Assembly (NCBI RefSeq): GCF_000611645.1
Contig: NW_014012401.1
Location: forward strand, 1 to 11,546
Length of the DNA: 11,546 bases
Reading direction: 5' to 3'
DNA from: Monoraphidium neglectum
Taxonomy: Eukaryota; Chlorophyta; Chlorophyceae; Sphaeropleales; Selenastraceae
This document shows, in pieces, positions 8,101 through 11,546 of the stretch. The position numbers and the translations under genes are program-made. Below the pieces are notes generated by a model. The model was not told the origin of the DNA and made no database searches. It saw only the letters and a list, made by a program, of their open reading frames with translations. Each line of letters starts with the position of its first letter. Position 1 is the first letter of the stretch.

Positions 8101-9894
8101 CATCCGTGCTCGTTGCCGTGTTTGACCCAGCCCACGTAGGCTGGCGAGCTGCAGCTCTGCGGCCGCGCCCACGTCATGCTCCACCACGCCCCACCTCGAG
8201 GCAGTGGTCAAACACGTTCTCAGCGTCGCTGAAGTCGATGGGCACGAACTTTGAGATGACGCCCTCCCCCTCCATCAGCTGCGCCCACGAGTCCGGCGCG
8301 TCCAGCACGACGCACTTGACCCCCAACTCCGCGGCCTTCTCGAAGACAAAGCGCTTGCCGCTGTAGCCTGCACGAAAGGGGGGAACGAATGCGTCAAACA
8401 GCATGCGCAGGGAGGGCAAGCACCGTCCCCTAGGAGCTAGCGGCTGTGCACGCGGCTGGAGTGCCAAGCTGGGTGGGGAGAAGGGTTCCCATGCGTCACA
8501 CACCTCCAGCAGGTCGCTCCGCCGCCGCGATTCACACACGGCTATCTGCTCCTAGCTCACCCGCGGTGATGAATGCGACCACGGCGCCCTTGAGCACGCT
8601 GCGCCGCAGCCGCCGGCCCTCAATCGTGCGCAAGCTGACCTTGTCCTGAGCGGGGGGCGCAGAGCAGAGACGGCTGCAGGTCGCGCGCAGGCGCGGCCAT
8701 GACGACGGATTACCTTCGTGCGCCGCAGCCGCCCTTTGCAAGCTCCATCGCTGCTGCTCGTGGCCCAGCCAGGCCTAGCCCAGCCTCGCCGCGCTGAGAA
8801 ATCGCAGCGCCCGCTCACGCATCCAGGCGGCAGCCCGGCCGATGCCGCTGCCGCAGTGCCGCCTCCATGTCGTCGCCCGCACCCAGATGCATGCGCCCAT
8901 GCATGCATCGCCCACGTGCAATTGCATGCGCATGGCGCGCATGTGCGCGTCTGCTGGCCCACCTCGGGCATGGTGTGCAGCATGCCCAGTGCCGGCGACA
9001 TGGGCATGGACGCCGCAATGCGCGCGCGCTGATCTTCGCTGAGACCCTTGGGCAGGGAGCCGATAACAGCGTCATAGTTCTGGGCCAGGCTGCCAGATGC
9101 GACACGCGAGAAGGAGGCCTTGTCCTGACAATCAAGGGGGGGCCAAGAGGGGTGGCGCAAGGGCAAGAAGAATCGTGCCCGTGAGCTTTGATGCAACCTG
9201 CTGGTGGCTGTGTTGCTGCGCTACCGCCATGTCGGACGGCCGCTGGGCCTGTGGCGCCGGATTTGTTTGCTTACTGATGCTGACAGCCTTGACTGGCGGT
9301 GCTTCTTGAATGGTCAATGCAGTTTGAAACCCTATCTGCAATCAGGGCCATCGAACTGTGCCACCTTGTATGCCACATCATTGGGCAGTATGAAACAACA
9401 TCACACGCAAATGTACGTCCAAGCCGCAGCGGAGACGCGCGTAGCGTCGCTGCGGTGCGGTGCGGTGCAGCGCTCACCGTCCCAATGGAGAAGCTCGCCA
9501 CCTCTTTCCCACCGCGCCTGTGGTAAGGATCCAATGGAAAGTCCGCCTGCGACGCCGCAGCGCAGTTTGGCTGGCGTTCGCGCAGCGCACGGCAAGCACG
9601 GGGCAAACCCTGTTAGATCGACCAGTTGCTCACCAGTGGCGTGCCATTGGGAAGCGACGTGCGGGTGGGCGCCGAGCCCACAACGGTATATGACTTCAAA
9701 TCAATGCTCTCCAGGCCATCCACGAGCTCGCTGAGGTCTGGAACGGGCGTGCCATCGTCAGGAGCGTGCTGCAGGCACGGGAAGGCATAGTTGTCCAGCA
9801 CCGGCCTGAAGGCGCTAGGCGGCTTGGCTGCCGGCACAGGGGCCGCGGGAGCCCCCGAAAGGGCTGCAGTCAGCGCGGACTTCTTCTGCGCCAT
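4266..9894 (-). CDS. Carnosine synthase-like ATP-grasp ligase (complete, about 13 exons)
   Basis: ATP-grasp ligases join a carboxylate, through an acyl-phosphate, to an amine; animal CARNS1 makes carnosine from beta-alanine and histidine. Exons: 9894..9634, 9501..9478 (tentative), 9124..8963, 8645..8561, 8367..8195, 7938..7792, 7519..7390, 7189..6996, 6487..6397, 6160..6066, 5696..5593, 5062..4846, 4651..4592, 4364..4266. All joins are phase-consistent, giving about 613 residues. An in-frame TAG at 9915 supports the start. Pre-ATP-grasp domain near residues 165-280 ([18 protein letters not shown]); [16 protein letters not shown] with Lys324 as ATP-binding strand; [14 protein letters not shown] at 391; VEAK at 465 (Glu466) and [10 protein letters not shown] at 476 (Glu478, Asn480, Arg482) as metal/ATP site; then GVDLVEE. 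The order and the DxLPAKAK tail match CARNS1 as I remember it. Residues 1-150 are unrecognised and Ala-rich at the start. The substrate is unknown, so no symbol is given. Confidence 0.82.
5095..5223. repeat. Perfect 129-nt alternating purine-pyrimidine tract (Z-DNA-prone)
   Basis: Every base from 5095 to 5223 alternates purine and pyrimidine: GCGCGTGCGCGC, then (GT)n, then mixed GCGTGCGCGTGTATGCATGTG units. Such tracts, especially GT and GC steps, are the classic sequences that adopt left-handed Z-DNA under negative supercoiling. It lies wholly in the intron 5592-5063 of the CARNS-like gene. Confidence 0.9.
5107..5167. repeat. (GT)n dinucleotide microsatellite, about 30 units
   Basis: An uninterrupted GT run on the plus strand, (CA)n on the transcribed sense strand, inside the intron 5592-5063 of the CARNS-like gene, 40-100 nt upstream of its 3' splice site. 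It is embedded in a larger 129-nt alternating purine-pyrimidine tract (5095-5223). Being non-coding and perfect, it is likely length-polymorphic. Confidence 0.97.
7733..7790. repeat. CA/GT-rich alternating tract at a 5' splice site
   Basis: The plus strand is a mixture of ACACAC, CGCGTGTGC and GCACACACGCACGCGC with alternation broken only at a few bases (near 7764 and 7784). On the sense strand it follows directly from the GTGTGT donor after exon 7938..7792, so the 5' splice site is part of a GT-rich repeat. Confidence 0.75.
8886..8948. repeat. Cluster of short palindromes (GCATGC, ATGCATGCAT, TGCAATTGCA)
   Basis: Within the intron 8962-8646 of the CARNS-like gene, about 60 nt hold GCATGC at 8889-8894, ATGCATGCAT at 8899-8908, TGCAATTGCA at 8917-8926 overlapping another GCATGC at 8924-8929, and GCGCGC near 8935. 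No single long hairpin stem is evident. It is probably simple-sequence drift, related to the CA/TG-rich tracts in two other introns. Confidence 0.6.
9451..9468. repeat. Three tandem TGCGG pentamers
   Basis: TGCGG occurs three times in a row (9451-9465) followed by TGC, in the intron just downstream (sense direction) of the candidate microexon donor at 9477. It is a small tandem repeat with no assigned role. Confidence 0.7.
9478..9501 (-). other. Candidate 24-nt microexon of the CARNS-like gene
   Basis: Within the interval between exons 9894..9634 and 9124..8963, the minus strand shows GTG GCG AGC TTC TCC ATT GGG ACG (VASFSIGT), followed by a strong GTGAGC donor and preceded by AG at 9503-9502. 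It is phase 0 on both sides, so inclusion or skipping both keep the frame: [16 protein letters not shown] or TPL-DKASF. The acceptor (GGGAAAGAG) has no good pyrimidine tract. A better acceptor (CCACAG at 9518) would give 40 nt and break the frame. Confidence 0.42.
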
Positions 9895-11381
9895 GCTCGT
9901 GATCTGCGGGTGCTACGCCGTGCAATCTAAGCTGTGCTCCTCTGCTTAGGAGCCGATCAAGGTAGTTAGCGCGGCTGCTGGCAATGTGGCGTGGGTGTTC
10001 ACGTGCTCACTGAGAAACTCTACCTTAGGAACAAGAGCACTCGCGAAGCGATACGTGCACAGGCGCGATATTCAGTAGCCAACTACATCCACTCATTGGT
10101 GGCACGAGAGTGAAGCACGTTGAGCAGGGTGCATGTGGGGCGCAAGAGTGAATAGTGCAGGGATGGGGGCGGCTGGAATCAACGTCTCATCTGCCTGCGA
10201 TGTCACGGGCCTACTGCCGGGTAGGTAAGAGTTTCACACCATGCAAACTGGCACACATTCCTTCCTGGGTTGCTCAAACAGGCCTCACAACCTGCTGCCC
10301 GAGCTGTGTCACACATGTTCACCCCCCACAGCAGGGATGACGCCAGTTGGGGCACAAGGCAGTTGCCAGTGCGGGTGATGCCCCGCACTCGCCGTACATT
10401 TCCCCTAGACAGACGAAGGCAGAGCAGTTGCAAGCTCAGGTTACAGGGCAGCGGGGCGCAGCGCCCCTCGTGCTGCCGGCACGCCTTCTGCGCATCCGTT
10501 GCGAACCAAAAGGAGCAAGCAATCAGTGGCTCCGTTGCAGGTAACCCCCTTGAATCGCCATGATAATGAAACTGGGCAACGAGAACGTCAGTGGCACTGT
10601 TTAGGACGCCCCAGTCACCAAGGTACGATACAATCCTTAAAGGGTAAGTCGAGACGCGGCCCAGGCATGTTTTCGATCGATCGATGCGCGCATGCTCAGG
10701 GTCAATGACGGTTGCGAGGCAGTCTGCTCAGAGCGACCACCCAGGCGCTTGGCGTCTGCTGTGGGGCCTGCCCGACATAATGGGTGGCCACCTGAACGTG
10801 CAGACGTGCGTGTGCGCAACCTGCACAAGCCAATTCACAACGCGCTCACAAGTGTATTCAACAGGATTCAAGAAGCAGACAGCAACAGGTCAAGGGGTAG
10901 CACAGCAACTGGCGTGTCGGGAGCGCTTGCGCATGGACCGGCGCTTGAGCACACACCCGTGCCAACAGGAAAACAGAGGGGAACGCGAGACGAAACAGGA
11001 CGCGCATCATGCCAAAGCAGGAGGGGTGCGTATTGGAACAGGCTACCCATCAAATCTTGGCTACTGTAGGCCCACCCGGGCAAGCAGCCAGCCCCCGTGT
11101 TCAGAAACAAAACGAAAGGTTGCCGCAGCCCACAGGCGCCGGCAGGCCCGCCGCAAACCAAGTTTTCTCAAGTTTTCCACAGGGCAATGTATGTTATGGA
11201 TACTGCTGCGCCGCGCGGGCAACAGCCATGGATTGCCACACCACGCACTGAGCGAGCGGGGGGCCCGGCAGCGCGCCGCGGCCCCGCCGCACGCGGCATA
11301 CGGCATGCGGCACGACCGCAGGGATTTGCTGCGTGCAGGCGCATGCGCACAATTGAAATTCAAGCCGAACGTCCTCGCCCC
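9895..11381. other. Intergenic region upstream of the CARNS-like gene
   Basis: About 1.5 kb with no gene I can support. It should hold the promoter and 5' UTR of the CARNS-like gene (from 9895 up) and the 3' UTR of the right-edge gene (from 11381 down). An in-frame TAG lies at 9915..9913, seven codons before the CARNS-like ATG. A 12-bp palindrome TCGATCGATCGA lies at 10673-10684. A plus-strand ORF at 10684-11457 lacks recognisable motifs and is antisense to the right-edge coding end. I find no clear TATA element near 9895-10100. Confidence 0.6.
10441..10445 (-). terminator. Candidate polyadenylation signal TGTAA for the right-edge gene
   Basis: The minus strand reads CCCTGTAACC. It is the first TGTAA I find downstream of the stop codon at 11382, implying a 3' UTR of about 0.94 kb. 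TGTAA is the known green-algal poly(A) signal; a chance match is quite possible. Confidence 0.28.
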
Positions 11382-11546
11382 TCACTGGGGCCAGCCCAGC
11401 GACAGCAGCAGCTCGTCGTTCGCCTGCCTGTCGTACGGCGTCGCCCAGAAACGGTAAAACGGCATGAACCGCGCCGTCGCGCTGTCCGCGGGCGCGGCCG
11501 GCACCGCCGCGCCGCCGCTGCTGCCGCTGGCGGCCGGCTCGGCGGG
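11382..11546 (-). CDS. C-terminal end of an unrecognised protein (right-truncated)
   Basis: Reading leftwards from the window edge, the minus strand is open for 54 codons to TGA at 11384..11382. The first half is low complexity (Ala, Gly, Ser, Pro). The second half is non-repetitive and protein-like, with FMPFYRFWATPYDRQ and NDELLLSLGWPQ just before the stop. This change from linker to an aromatic, charged tail argues for a real carboxyl terminus rather than a chance frame. The rest lies beyond 11546, and an intron acceptor could lie inside the low-complexity part, which would move the exon boundary. I do not recognise the family and assign no function. It is the upstream neighbour, in the same orientation, of the CARNS-like gene, about 1.5 kb away. 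Confidence 0.55.
   Translation of the reverse strand, partial: PAEPAASGSSGGAAVPAAPADSATARFMPFYRFWATPYDRQANDELLLSLGWPQ

Noticed and set aside
10673..10684. TCGATCGATCGA palindrome as a possible protein-binding site
   Set aside because: A 12-bp palindrome of a simple GATC repeat; isolated, and without supporting context.
10684..11457. 257-codon plus-strand ORF in the right intergenic region
   Set aside because: No recognisable motif, mixed composition, and its 3' end is antisense to the coding end of the right-edge gene. It could be a real novel gene only if transcripts or homologues were found.
1..11546. tRNA, rRNA, CRISPR, transposon or bacterial defence system
   Set aside because: I found no cloverleaf-like tRNA with a T-arm motif, no regularly spaced direct repeats, and no transposase or reverse transcriptase motifs on either strand. 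The intron-rich structure argues against bacterial DNA.

Overview
This window looks like nuclear DNA of a green alga (chlorophyte). It is GC-rich, with alanine- and proline-rich coding sequence. The genes are split into many short exons by introns that begin GTG and end AG, intergenic stretches run about 1.5 kb, and a long GT microsatellite sits inside an intron. There is no bacterial operon structure, no tRNA or rRNA gene that I can see, no transposon and no CRISPR array. The green-algal placement rests on this gene architecture and on the plant-like character of the NUP205 segment. I cannot name the species.

Layout (all supported genes are on the minus strand, so read right to left). (1) 11546-11382: the last 54 codons of a gene whose body lies beyond the right edge; product not recognised. 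(2) 11381-9895: about 1.5 kb without a supportable gene, holding the 3' UTR of that gene and the promoter/5' UTR of the next. (3) 9894-4266: a complete gene of about 13 exons encoding a roughly 613-residue ATP-grasp ligase that resembles animal carnosine synthase (CARNS1). It has a pre-ATP-grasp domain, a lysine-bearing ATP-binding strand, a Glu...Glu-x-Asn-x-Arg metal-binding block and a CARNS-like C-terminal tail. (4) 4265-2572: about 1.7 kb without a supportable gene, holding the CARNS-like 3' UTR and the upstream region of the next gene. (5) 2571-1: the 5' part, seven exons, of a gene whose predicted N-terminus matches the plant/animal nucleoporin NUP205 (Nup192 family); it runs off the left edge.

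The genes lie head to tail but have no evident functional link: one is a probable amino-acid/dipeptide ligase of the cytosol or an organelle, another an inner-ring scaffold of the nuclear pore. The exon models come from reading-frame continuity, splice-site phase and remembered family motifs, not from transcripts. The most noteworthy structures are the CARNS-like ligase itself, a candidate 24-nt microexon in it, a perfect 129-nt alternating purine-pyrimidine tract just upstream of one of its 3' splice sites, and the uniformly GTG-type 5' splice sites.
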